DNA from: Cliona cf. orientalis
Lineage: Eukaryota; Porifera; Demospongiae; Clionaida; Clionaidae
Direction: 5' to 3'
Length of the DNA: 64,000 nucleotides
Assembly (NCBI GenBank): GCA_963930775.1
Contig: OZ005689.1
Coordinates: 27,012,798-27,076,797, forward strand
Shown here: one piece after another, positions 9,800-22,400 of the stretch
How positions within the stretch are numbered: the first letter of the stretch is position 1
Layout of the letters: every line of letters begins with the position of its first letter
Notes under the pieces: model-generated
The model's database searches: none
What the model saw: the letters and a program-made list of their open reading frames with translations, nothing else
Told to the model about the DNA's origin: nothing
Program-made: the position numbers and the translations under genes

Positions 9800-11630
9800 G
9801 CCTGTCTGTTAATGATTTATAACAGCAATTAATATTGGTATGTACCAGACCCCTCACCATTTATTCAGTCCAGCTGATGAAGGTCCAAGGACTGAAACAT
9901 CCTAGTGTTGATGCTGTTTATCTGCTCAAATAAGAAACAGGAAACTCACATACATGTACATGTATCCATATAGCTACATGTTGTGTATTCACTTTGCTCC
10001 AAGTTTATGGGGCTATATTCCTCTGCTTTGAGATCCTGATAGTCAAACGTATCTACCGTGTTTTCTTGAAATCTCGCTGCCTGGAAATCCCATTGCCCTC
10101 GAAATCTTGCTGCATGGTAAAGGGTCAGCAGGTACATGTATGTGCACATGTGCATTATACTTGTTGCTACATCAAAGAGGGCCTTGAAGTAAAATCTCTC
10201 TGCGGTGATGTTTTGAGGAAGTACGGTAATTCAGCTGTGCAAACTTCTGTTGCTTACGTAATATATTGTGTTTATGATACTAATGGTGATGACTAAATTA
10301 TGCCGTTGTGTTGATGCTGATAGATAGAGGGTTATACTCGTGCATTCATAAGGCTGTCCAAGGATATTGTGTTTTATACCTTGCACAACTACACTGTACA
10401 AATAATGATTGTATAATACTGCAGTTCATGCGAATTTGTAAGTCGAGTGCCAGTCGTATCACATACTGAATTTTTATCATGCGATACATTGTAATGCAGG
10501 AATAAATCCATGTGCACGTGTGTGATGTCATTTATTGCTCAAATCCAGACACCTGAGAAAAAAAGTGAGAGCAATCTCCACCCTCCACTGATGAATTCTT
10601 ACTTTCATACAATTTTGAAAGTGTTAGACAGTGGGGGGACACATCCCATTGTACTTGCTCCCCCTAAGGTTTTTCCTTTTATGCTTAGGTGATACCCTAA
10701 TAATGTACTTAGAATCCATAGTTAGAGTGACTTAGGTTGACGACTATCAGGAAGTCACCAGACCATTGGCATGCAGTTTGCAGGGTTTATGTATACGTAT
10801 ATTATATGCGTTAGAATGGTAGACCCCAAACTTCCAAATAAATGAAATTATGTACATGCGTAATTATGTAAACATTGCCTACAATATATTCAATTAGTCA
10901 TTGCTTGTACTATAGTATGTGCACTGTACATTGCATTATGCCTATAAAAAGTGGTGCAATATGAGTACATGTACATACAGTACTGAGATTTGTACTGATC
11001 TTTTGCTGGCTATCAACTTGTGTTGGGTTTTTCTCCTGCTGGCTAGCTAACTGCACCTTGACTCTTGTGGCTTCTTGTATTTACTCTTGCTACCTCACTG
11101 ATCAATTTGACTTCTTGATTATGGAGTTACGCTCTCAATCTGAAGTGAGTACTAGTTTGTTATTGTAATGGCTCATTTATTCTTTCAAGTCCACCTGTCA
11201 GTTAACCAGATACTATATACATGTAGCAAGAAATTTTGTTATAATGTGTGTATAGGTACTTGCACTATGATGCCACCAAAGGCGTATGGGGGGCCCTTGA
11301 TGCCACAAACCAGACATTAGGGGGTCTGGGGTGTATGAGACTTCTAGAACACATGGGGTTTATATTATAGTCCACACTGCTAGTTAGTTGTTGCGCGGAT
11401 TTACAGAGGGTAGTATCCTTGCTCAACGCTAGCGCTATAATACCTATTAGTAACCACGCTCCTGAATGCATACGTTGAGTGTGATGGTATCGAGCTGCTC
11501 ATCTGTTCACAGGAACGGGCATAGTGCTGTTTAACTTTTGTAGTACAAAAAAGTAACGGAAATAGTACGCAAACAGGGATACTACGTAGCTAGTGGTAGT
11601 ATGGAACGTTAATACAAGCCGTAGCATAAC
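9800..11630. other. No gene recognised
   Basis: AT-rich DNA with TACATGTA-type words (for example around 9950 and 10965). The short ORFs show no domain. No terminal inverted repeats were found. Confidence 0.5.
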
Positions 11631-12234
11631 CTGCCAATTATCGACACATACTTATTATCGACACCTGCCGTACCAATTATCGACAAAGTAGTTTACGTTG
11701 ATGGATTATCGGGAAGCGTATTTGGACCTGAAGCTTAGTGACAGCCGTTTTGCACAAAAGGAAGTAAACAGGATGAAAAGGGTGATGTAGCTGGTCAGTA
11801 GGTGTGGCGAAGGTCTCTTCCAAACGAGATTGAAATTGGACGAAGTATATGGTATCTAGTGGGAGAAGCAGATCTGGCGAATATTTCACGGCCTAGTAAT
11901 ACCGTAAATTTTTGTCACTGCTGTAGGTATAAACTGGTACCTTAAAAGGTTTTGCCAGCGTTGTAGTTGATATCAGACAGCTCGAAGTGCTCAAGAATTT
12001 ATCATGGTATTGAGTGTCTGAGACATAAAATTCGATAGTTCAAAAATTGTGCAAACTAGATTTTTTACCACACCACTTCTGAGCGCAGAGCTCCTTGATT
12101 ATTGGGCTACCTCTCTGCATTTTACCGAATTACAGTCTAGTGGAAGGCCTATCAATCGGTGCAAGACCCAGCTTTCTATGCCATTCCAGGTGGGAATTAT
12201 AAATTGGGGAAACATACATGTCGATAATTGGCAG
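11631..12234. mobile_element. 604-bp MITE with CTGCCAATTATCGACA termini
   Basis: Left CTGCCAATTATCGACA and right TGTCGATAATTGGCAG are perfect inverted 16-mers. ATTATCGACA is repeated three times at the left end (11637, 11653, 11676), like a row of transposase-binding sites. Flanking bases give no clean TSD. The small ORFs inside have no recognised domain. Confidence 0.7.
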
Positions 12235-12239
12235 CTTAC

Positions 12240-14830
12240 GCTATAATATATCCCTATAGCTAATATGTATAATATGGCAAGGGTCATCAGCCACTAAAAT
12301 TAAACAGCCAGAGCGCAAAATATTTGCAATGAATGTGATGCAATTTATTTGGCAATATCATTTATAGGTTGTTTTTTTTTCAAGCAACACACACACTAAG
12401 CAGAAAGAAGTGTCCAGAAAGACCACATGTATGTGCATAGGGAGCGTAAATATTGCACTGTAATGATCGCCATGTTAATGTGTATGTGAACAGTGCCCAC
12501 TCGTGTTCTAGCATTTTCTACACCTCTAGCCATACCTTAACATATTTGATCCACTGAAAGGGTTTAGAACAATATCTGGCAAACAGTGCACTGCACTGCC
12601 TTTACAATCACATTTTGTATAGAACACAGAGCTTGTATCAAGGAAGGTTGGTACCAAATTTCAACTTCCAGTTGATAGTTTTGACTGTATATAAGCTAAG
12701 ATTCTGGAAAAAACCAGTTTTGCTTTCTTCCTTGGTTGCACTCTATATATGGCACACATGAGGCATTTCCAATTCTGGTTACATGGTATACAAATGATTT
12801 GTGTTGCATAGCAGCTATGTGCATTCAGAAGTATGAACAAATGAATTGTCTAGAAGGAATGCAGCCGTATACATGTTGCACGTTCATAAATATATTCCAG
12901 TGGTCTATTGTTTCTGTATAGTATAAAATAGGCAGAGAGAAGGAATGAAATGGAGAGGAAATTGAAACTTTGGGCTTTACTAGATGTTTCAGTGGTGGTG
13001 GCGCGGGCGGCCACCAAACATACATAGGTAGCCTGGATAAATCACGAAGCCATCAATGATTCTATATGCTAGGCAGTTTAATTGTTTCAGACACTTTGTT
13101 TAGGCAATTTAGAAGCATAGGAACATGTTGAAGATCATGGGAGGCAAAGATATGAAAATATGAACATTGAAAATAGGTGACCTTCCATGACAAAACCAAG
13201 CGTAATGCACTGACAGACAATTTTGAGTTAAGGCCACCATTACCAACTACAACCTTTGAACTGCTACTCCTGCAAATTTGAAGTCTCTAGCCCGTGTATA
13301 TACATGATTGTAGTCATGGAGATACGAGCCAAAATGTACCGTATGTTCACTGCCTATTAAGAATCCATGGCCCTGCCCAGTCAATGAGCTAGATGGCTGC
13401 CAAAACGTTCCAACAAGAACAGCACCTGCTGTTTCGATGGAAAAGAACGAGAAGACAAGCGTTTTTATTAAGGTTCGTTGGCACACAAAATTGAAGAAGA
13501 AAAGTGGCTGGTGAACTTTCTTTCTGCAGCTGCCATGGTTACCTACAGCAACAGGTCCATGTCATGAGCGTTCTATGTAGCTACACGGCTGACTTCTTCG
13601 AGCTATAACTAGGTAACCATAGTGTTCTAGAAACTACAAAGCAGATTTTTGTGTAGAGGAATGGTTGCTCTATTGATCTATGCCAAAAAGTGAAATATCA
13701 CACTAGACGACTAATTTGGCCTGTATCTCAGATTGATGTCATTATGCTTGATTTTCTTGTGGAGGGTCACATGGTCCACTGAAAATACTATACCATGCTC
13801 ACATTTCACTCGAACCATGCACATTTGCACAAACAAGGCTATTGTGACTTAGAGGCAACATAGTTAGGGACAGGGGTTAAGGTTACGGGATAGTGTTCCG
13901 CCCATGCACGTTAATTATTGTGCATGCTCCATGCATTGCAATACGGTTTATGCACGTGACTGACTGTGATATTTAATAACCAGGTTAGAGACAGCTCAAA
14001 ATAGGTGTTCAAGCCGTGTGTCAAATCTTAGAGCCAGTTGGCCAAAGGAAATTTTGCTATAAGTTCCTTATGGATAGTATTACTACTAGTGCAGTGCCCC
14101 ACGTAGCGTTTTTACTGTAAACTGAAGTTCTGCTTCGTGGTATAAGCTTATTTACCTGTTTGTTGCTGCTGTTTGGGCTGCTCGACAGCTGCCAAATGCT
14201 TGCTTGCCTTTTAGTGACTCCAAGGAACAAAAAACACTCCGTATGGCCCTGCAACGTCGTGAAAGCTATCGTATGTCGTACAATTCGATTCCTATCTGAC
14301 TACCAGCTTGATAAAAACTGACGTGCGCTTCTGTCAACTGGACCCACGTGTGGAGGTCGATGGCTGAAGAGTGACTTCTTGTTTCTACATTGTAGCGATG
14401 GGATTTCAGTCGCTCTACTTGGCTCAAGTTAGTTTGTTTGATACTTACACTGATGGGCTGACATACACAACTTTGTTTTGCTCATGAATAATTCACTTGA
14501 ACTCTGACCCGTAACCTTAATATCTAGATCTTTGCTGCAGAACAATCAGTAAGTCAAGTACTGTAGCTATTCATGCAATTTAAGGCCCCTGTCCCCCCTC
14601 TCTTCCTATGCAGGCTATGTAGGCAGTACTGTGCATCACCTGTTCTACAGTATCGTATAGCCTAAAATTTTCGAGGTTGAAAATTTCGTGGATGGTTTGG
14701 TTTGGCATGGTTTGGCACACGAATTTCTTGCAGATTTCCCATGAATATCCACAAACAGTGCAACAAATGCGCAAACCTTTCTACCCGGGATAGCTCTGTG
14801 AAACTGATTCTTCATTGCTTTCATATGTTT
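12240..14830. other. No gene recognised
   Basis: Contains a region near 14651-14780 (TATAGCCTAAAATTTTCG...) resembling the CGCCAAAATTTCC-type element at 23917-24118. The final bases, TATGTTTATAG before 14836, look like a splice acceptor for the next gene. Otherwise no supportable feature. Confidence 0.45.
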
Positions 14831-14835
14831 ATAGG

Positions 14836-17800
14836 AAACTCGACTCTTGGATATTAATGTCACTACTAATGAAGATCCCAATGATGAATCTTTTGCGATT
14901 GAATCTGATGATGATTCTAGTCATCCCCCTGCACCACCCCTATCATTTAGATGTAGTCGTACCATACAGGCTGTTAGTGTACCACAGAAGGTTTATTTTA
15001 TGGACTTGACCCAGCTGGATAAGTTCGTAAAGCAATTAAATGAGATATGAATATGTGCCACACAAGGGTGCAAGGGTGAACTAACCCCTGTTAAAGTGAG
15101 CACCTTTGGGCTTGGAGGAGCTGTTTCCGTAAAATACAACTGTAATGGTTGTGGTAAACATGAGGCACACTTTGAAACATCCTCCAAGAATGAGTTGTAC
15201 AATACCAGTGATATTAGCATGTCAGTACAGGTGGCATTCATTGTGGCTGGATGCACCCACACCACCTACTACAAGACACTAAAGCATGCACTGGGTATTG
15301 ATGCTGTTCAGTGGACCACCTTTCAGTCAACCATCAAACGAATGTTTCCCGTTGTACAAAACATGGTTGACAGAATGTGTGAAGAAGCTAAAACAGAGAT
15401 GAAAACTATGAACCAAGAGGAGCTTGGTTCATGGAGTCATGCTGTCACATCTGCTGATGGTGCGTGGATGACACGTGGTCATCACAGTAAGAATTTTACC
15501 TTCAGTATTCGTAATTATTACACTGGAGCTCTTCTTCATCGAAAGCATCTCTGCCAGAAAGGTAGAGATACTTTGATAAATGAGGAACTCTACCAGGGAA
15601 CATCCAAGGGAACAGAAGGATATGCTGCACGCCTCACTTTCAAAAAAGCAAAAGAGGAAGGCATAAACATTGCCATTCATTGGCAAGATGCCGACTCCTC
15701 TTCAAATGTAATGACAGAGCACTTTCCTGATGCAGAGGTGGTGGGCATGCTGGGAAAGCTCACAAAAAGCAACTGGAAGAACTTGCTAAAAGAAATCTTT
15801 CACTGATAAGTACAAAAAGAAGCATCGTGAAAGATTTCCACAGGTTGATTCAGTGGTGTGTCATTGTGAGAAACGACTCACACCTGGATGTGGTTGTTTG
15901 TCAGTTGCATTTATAGAGAAAGCACGGAATAATTTTTCATTTATTCTCTCAAACAGTGAGAGTTTGCTGAAGCTTTGAAAAGATTGCCTAGGCATGCACG
16001 TGATGAACACAAGTGGGATGGAGGGAAGTGCATGTTTCATGAACTAAAACTGTGTTCTTGTGGTGAGTGTGAAGATGATGCTAAACTCACTCAAGTGTGA
16101 TGGCAAGGATTATCACACAAGGCAGATACTCAAGTGTCCTATGCATTCCTTAGCCTATGAAATTGAGTGCCATCAAAGGGCTTCAATGTCTGAAAAACTA
16201 GTTCACCCCATTCTCAAACGAGGCCACTCAAACTGGCTTGAGGCATCACATAACCTCTTTATACGCTTTCGGCCAAAGCATATCCACCTGGAAAGGCTTC
16301 ATTATACTCTGTCCACAGAGCTTGCATTACTACAGTCTAACATGACATACATGTATCGAAAACGTGGACCACAGTATCATTGGGTTGTTGAACTGTTCAG
16401 ACGTTTGAAGTTACCAGTGTATGATGATGTTCACCGAGCACTTGAAAATTTCAATGATCTAAGAATGAAGCAACTGGAGTTTGCAAAGACTGAAAAGTCC
16501 AAAAAGAGGAGGATCCAACTAAAAGGAGAGAGGACAAAAGATGCACAGCACCGTAAAGTGTGGTCAAAACTGCATGGCCATGATACATATGGTGATGATG
16601 AAGACAGTGATACAGCTGAACTCAAGCCCAAGAAAGGCAAAAAGGGACAAACATCTGTTGAAGGGAAGTGTAAAGCATGTGGGTCCTCAACTCACTTGCG
16701 GTCCTCCAATAAGTTGTGCCCCTACAACAAAAAGCGAGTTGGTGATGCTCCCACTCTACCACACAAAGATGATGATGTATCTTTATTTCACAGTGATCTG
16801 TCAGAAAACCAGGATGACAATTTGTCACCATCAGGTGATTTTTTGTGTCAGACAGATGAAAGTGACACTACATCAGCTGATGATTGGTGCTATGAAGGTG
16901 ATATCATTAGTAGTGACATGTGTGTATGTGGAGCACTTGGTCGAGCACACAAACGAGATTGTCCCATGAGTTCAAGGTGCAGTCTTCCTACGGAAATGTA
17001 TCATACAGATTCTCGACTGAATCGGTCTGATTCTGTATGGGGGGCCGTTACCAAGGCTAAGCCAAAATTAAGCAAGTCTGACAAGAGGAAGCATCAGGAA
17101 GATGACAAGCTTCCTGTAACGACGAAACCTCGAACCATGACTCCCTCTCTTGAGGTTGGAGACTATGTCTGCCTGCACAGTAATAGATCGATTAATCAGC
17201 ATGTACCCTGTCGTATAGTGACAAAATCTAGGAAAGGCTACCAGCTTTACTGCAGGAAAGGCATTCTCAACCGAAGCTACTCCAGCAAGGAACTAACCAT
17301 TTCAGATGGTGACAGTTCTATTTCACTTGACACCTGGCGTCAAGCATCCAGAATCTCTTTCAAGAGCATAGCAGATGATCTAACTTGTGTGGAGTCATGC
17401 AATTGCAATATTAGCAGCAAATCAACAGAAAGAGTGACTGAGCTCACTGATGATTCTGATGTGATGAATACTGATAGCACAGTGTGGGTGTGCAATGCAC
17501 TGTACTCTCTAACTAATGATGACAAGGAAATAATATTGTCACCATCTGGTTGGCTCAATGATAGCATCATCTCAGCTTCACAGGTGCTCATCATGTTACA
17601 GCATTTCCCTCACATGTCTGGACTACAACCACCAACACTTCAGCAGGCTTGGGCATTTGATGTGCATAGAGGAGAATTTATTCAGATCCTTCACATTCAT
17701 AATAGCCACTGGTGTGTCGTTTCTAATATTGGATGTGAGGATGGAGTAATTAATTACTATGATAGCATGTATCCTTCTATTTCCTCAAAGACTATGCAAC

Positions 17801-18237
17801 TTATTGCGAGTCTTATGTTTAGCCAAGCACCAGAGCTTGAGGTTAGAAGTATGGATGTGGGACAGCAAACCAATGGCTCTGACTGTGGCGTCCTCACCAT
17901 AGCCTTTGCCTTTGATATTTGTTGTGGTGAAGATCCATGCAGTGTAAGATTCAATCATAAATCCATTAGGTACCACTTGGCCAAATGTTTAGAGGAGTGT
18001 AAGTTTATCCGCTTTCCAATATTGACTTGATGAGCGAAAATCCTCTGGCATAAAGCACATTCAAAGATTGACCTTCATTGCTCCTGCCGATTGCCTGAAA
18101 TAGTTGGTGTTGATCAAATGGCAGAGTGTGATGCTTGCAAAATGTGGTACCATCAATATTGCATGGATATTCCACGTGAAGTATTTGACAATCCCAATAC
18201 TCCCTGGAAGTGTAAAAGGTGTGAGTCTCTGTGAAAT
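14836..18237 (+). pseudogene. Transposon protein: DDE-like domain + Ulp1 (C48) protease + PHD finger, decayed
   Basis: Pieces read in order. First, 14836-15050 is an acidic N-terminus after a splice-like acceptor. Second, 15051-15806 has a zinc-like YNCNGC, SADGAWMTRG (D121 of the ORF at 15096) and HWQDADSSS (D198, D200), which look like DDE catalytic neighbourhoods of Kolobok/Mutator-like transposases. Third, it continues after frameshifts to ORF 16060-18030, with a C-x-C-rich middle and a C-terminal Ulp1 cysteine protease: H550 (HW), D568 (YDS), Q602/603 and C609 (GSDCG). Fourth, directly in frame after two stops comes a PHD finger (18070-18234; C4HC3 pattern with MWYH). Lesions: TGA at 15048, frameshifts near 15800 and 15965, TGA TGA at 18028-18033. 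Ulp1 peptidases cleave SUMO-type proteins and PHD fingers read histone tails; roles here are inference. The superfamily name is tentative. Confidence 0.75.
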
Positions 18238-18497
18238 TCTGTATCATCCTATTGCTCATATTCCTCCAGTGATATTACTGTAAACTAGCTTGTTGCTGTG
18301 TAGGAGTATGAGAGGGTGGTAGGGTGGGAGGGCAGCGATGCAGTGTCACCTCCTCGTGATGGTGCTGCCTGGGCCCTCAGAAATAGGCTTCTGAGGGGCT
18401 GAGAGCACTGCAAAGGTGTCCTTGCTCATGCTCAAATATTATAGCATATGTATAGAGTCATACACTGGATTTGAAACAAGTATAAAAAATAAGTGAT

Positions 18498-18802
18498 AAG
18501 GATGAAGTAGGGATGGCAATGCCAAAAAGTATACAAACTGTAGGATAAGTAGTCACAACCACTATAACATCCCTACACTTGCTTTTCTGGATTATTACAG
18601 ACCTATTGATGTTGACTTGTTCAAGATATGCTATCCTCGGAGTTTTCTTGACTTGCATGTGGAAGAAATTCATGTTCTCCCTGTCAGTCAATTTTTATTA
18701 CTCATGATCCCCATGCTACTCAAAAAGCAAGCGTAGGAATGTTATCATTATCTCTTATCCCTACAAATCTTGTTTTGGCATTGCCATCCCTACTTCATCC
18801 TT
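18498..18802. mobile_element. 305-bp fold-back MITE with long arms
   Basis: The left arm begins AAGGATGAAGTAGGGATGGC and the right arm ends with its complement; a 30-base perfect stretch extends to GCCAAAA. Weaker pairing continues for about 85-90 bases per arm (GGATAAG, CCTACAC/GTGTAGG, AAGCAAG words), leaving a loop of about 120 bases. It lies between the decayed Ulp1 element and the copia element. No TSD could be fixed. Confidence 0.7.
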
Positions 18803-18985
18803 CAATTTTATTCATGGTGACGACGCGTCCATGTCTGTTGAAAAACCAAATCATGCCTCCGGTCAAGCTGTGTCCAAAGTGTTAATTCATTCAATTGCAA
18901 ATTATCACTGTGTACCACTATTATTTTTGAAATTGTTAATATAATAATTATAGGATCATCTTTATAGCTACCTGCGTATTATAAT

Positions 18986-19377
18986 TGTTGAAAGGTCCAC
19001 TTTTGACGTAATATCAACTTAATTGGTTGTGCAATCATTCTTAATAATTATTGTTGAGTTGTGCAATACTTTAATATTATCTAGTGTTGAGTTGTGCAAT
19101 ACTCTAATTGTGTGAATGTGTAGTGTTATCTCTGTGAACCTGTCTGCTTTTGTGTGAACCTGTCTGTGCATGTTTTTGCAGATTTTCTTCTAGAATATTC
19201 TCTAAAAACCAGTTTGACCAGTTTTATTCTATATAAGTAAGTCAGTTGTGTTTCATTTTACTGCTGTTTAAGTTGTCAATTATAATAGTGTTTTATTGAG
19301 AAGTTGAAGCTTGTATTGTGGCGAGATCTAACGCTGCGCAGGCTAGATACAGATTCTAGTTGTAAGAATTTTCAACA
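18986..19377 (+). repeat. Copia 5' LTR
   Basis: 392 bp, TGTTGA...TCAACA. It holds a TATA box (CTATATAAG, 19229-19237) and two imperfect tandem copies of TTGAGTTGTGCAATACT about 47 bases apart, plus a doubled GTGAACCTGTCTG. These repeats may be enhancer-like; that is inference. Confidence 0.95.
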
Positions 19378-19391
19378 GGTTATGGGCCCAG
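19378..19391 (+). promoter_or_regulatory. Primer-binding site for a half initiator-tRNA-Met
   Basis: GGTTATGGGCCCAG abuts the LTR and is complementary to the anticodon stem-loop (CUGGGCCCAUAACC) of eukaryotic initiator tRNA-Met, not to a tRNA 3' CCA end. Drosophila copia is known to prime from such a cleaved 5' half-tRNA. The 14-base match is seen directly; the mechanism is transferred from that family. Confidence 0.8.
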
Positions 19392-19476
19392 GAACGCTGA
19401 GGTCTTAGAGTTAGCAGTACAAGTCACAGTTTAGTCTCTATTTTAGACTACTTAGTCTAGCTAACTAGTAGGTCGG

Positions 19477-22400
19477 ATGGCAGACGCAAAAACTGTTACG
19501 ATTGTTCCTTTGAAGGGATCGAATTATCCAACTTGGAAAATTCAATGTCGAATGGCCCTCATGAAGGAGGGTCTGTGGGGCATTGTTAATGAAACGGAAG
19601 CAGCTCCTAATGCTGAAACGCAAGCAGACCTGTACGCAAAGTTCATTGCAAGGAGAGATCGAGCATTAGCTGTGATTGTTTTGTCGATCGAACCGTCGTT
19701 GCTGTATTTGATTGGAGAACCAAAGAACCCAATCACTGTTTGGAAGAAGCTAGGAGATCATTTTCAGAAAAAGACGTGGGCCAACAAACTCGAGCTTCGA
19801 CACAAGTTGCATTCTCTACGATTGAAGGAGGGAGAGTCTGTTCAAGAGCATATCAAATCTTTAACGGAAGTATTTGAAGCTCTTTCTGTAGTCGGTGATC
19901 CTGTGTCGGAGGAGGATCGCGTTGTGCAGTTGCTGGCCAGTTTACCCGATTCTTTTAACCTGCTGGTTACTGCCCTGGAAGCGAACGCAGTTGTGCCAGA
20001 TATGGACGTTGTTACGGAACGAATATTACACGAGGAGCGAAAAATGAAAAATCGAGAGGACAGTGGGAACGGCGAAGTACAGACAAAAGCAATGGCAGCT
20101 TATCGCCCCAGGAATCGTGCATCCATCACTTGTTTTTATTGTGGAAAATTCGGTCATATCCAACGTTACTGTCGTATTCGAGCTGAAGATGAAAGCAAGG
20201 CTAAATCCGAAACGAGTGATACGAAGCAGAAGGCTAATAAAGCTGCACGCAAGCTGAAAAACGAAGATAGCAGTTCATGTAGCGAAGGTGATGCCCTAGT
20301 AGCAAGTCATGCTTTGTCAGCTAACGTAGCAAGTATTTGGATAGTGGACTCTGGAGCAACTTGTCACATGTGTAGTGATCCGAAAGTGTTTACGAAACTC
20401 AGAAGTCTGGAGCCACCGCAGAAAGTAACTCTTGGAGATGGGCACGAGTTGAAAGCAATTGGACAAGGAATAGTGAAACTGACGATCAGCTTATCGAATG
20501 GGAAAACGAAAGAATGCAAGTTGAATGATGTGCTTTTCGTGCCAAATCTGTCGTACAATCTACTGAGCGTATCTAAGGCTGCAGAAACAGGAAAAATCAC
20601 GGAATTTGACGAAACTCAGTGTCAGATATTGGGAACGAATAAAAGGATCATTGCTGTCACAAAAAGAACGGGAAGTCTCTACTATCTTGACACTAAGCCT
20701 AGTGAAACACATTTGGTAACTGCTGCTGAAACAAAATGTCAAGACTTGAAACAGAAAGCGAGCATCTGGCATCGACGTTTTGGACACCTTGGAATGCAGA
20801 ATCTTCAGAAACTTACCAGAAATGAGATGGTTGATAATTTTGATTACAGCCCTTCGAATGCACCAGAATTCTGTGAGGCATGTGTTGGCGGTAAGCATCA
20901 CAGAAGTCCTTTTCAAACGTGTACAGGCATACAATCCAAAGAACCACTGGATCTAGTCCATAGCGATGTGTGCGGCAAGCTGAACACAAAATCATTGGGT
21001 GGAGCAGAGTATTTCCTCACTTTTGTTGATGACAAAACACGCTATGTTTGGGTCTACCCTTTGAAGTACAAAGATGAAGTCTTCGATCGTTTCCTTGAAT
21101 GGAAAGCACTAATTGAAAAATCTAGCGGTCTCAAGTTGAAAGCTATTCGCACAGATAATGGCGGAGAATATACATCAAAGAAATTTGAAAGCTATTTGAA
21201 GTTTGAAGGGATACGACATGAACGCACTGTGCCAAAAACACCAGAACAGAATGGTGTAGCCGAGAGACTGAACAGAACACTTGTTGAAATGGTACGTTCA
21301 ATGCTGATTGATGCTAATTTGTCACACAAATTTTGGGCTGAAGCTCTATCTACAGCTGCATATTTGAAGAATCGAAGCCCAAGTAGAGGTCTTGAAGGAA
21401 TCACTCCAGTTGAAGCATTGACAAAAAGGAAACCAAAAGTTGATCACCTGCGTATCTTTGGATGTGATGCTTATGTCCACATTCCAAAGGATGAAAGAAA
21501 CAAGCTCGACTCAAAAGCAAAGAAGACCATTTTCATGGGATATGGAAATGAAACCAAAGGTTATCGACTATACGATCCACAACGAGGAAAGATTTTCTAC
21601 AGTCGGGATGTCAAGTTTAATGAGACAAAGAGAGAGTTTGAGCAAGCGTCAAGTGATATTGAGCAAGAGACGAATCATCAAGTGATACTAGACTTTGAAA
21701 GCAACGATGATGGAGAAATCGGTAGTGATCACCAGGAAGGACCCCCTACTACCCCTGAAGAACCAACTCTTAGGAGATCGAGCAGAGAGAAACGACCACC
21801 AGAGTATTATGGAATAAGAGTAAATGTTGTTGATGAAAAGCCAAAGGAGCCTTTAACTGTAGATGATGCATTTGCTAGTGCTGATCGAGAAAAATGGCAA
21901 GATGCGATGGAGAAAGAAATGAAATCCCTTAATGATAACGAAGTATGGGAGTTAGTTGAACTACCAGAGGGTAGGAAAGCTGTTGGAAGTAAATGGGTGT
22001 ACAAAGTGAAGACAGATGCTAATGGATCGATTGAACGATACAAAGCACGACTAGTAGCTCAAGGATTCTCGCAGAAGTATGGAACTGACTACGATGAAAC
22101 TTTTTGCCCAGTGGTCAGGCTTGAATCATTTCGCACTATAGTAGCACTAGCAGTGCAGTATGGTTTGAAAGTTCACCAAATTGATGTCACGACAGCATTC
22201 TTAAATGGCGAACTGAAGGAAGTAGTCTATATGAGACAGCCACAAGGTTTCATTGCTAAAGGTCAGGAGCACTTGGTCTGTAAATTAAAGAAAAGCATTT
22301 ATGGCCTAAAGCAATCCCCACGCTGCTGGAATACAGCACTGCACAATCAACTGACAATGATGGAATTTGTGCAGGCAGATAGTGACCCCTGCGTTTACAG

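Noticed and set aside
12825-13486. Minus-strand ORFs near 12.9 and 13.3 kb
   Set aside because: No domain; chance length in AT-rich DNA.
17340-17594. Minus-strand ORF inside the Ulp1 region
   Set aside because: Shadow of the strongly supported plus-strand frame.
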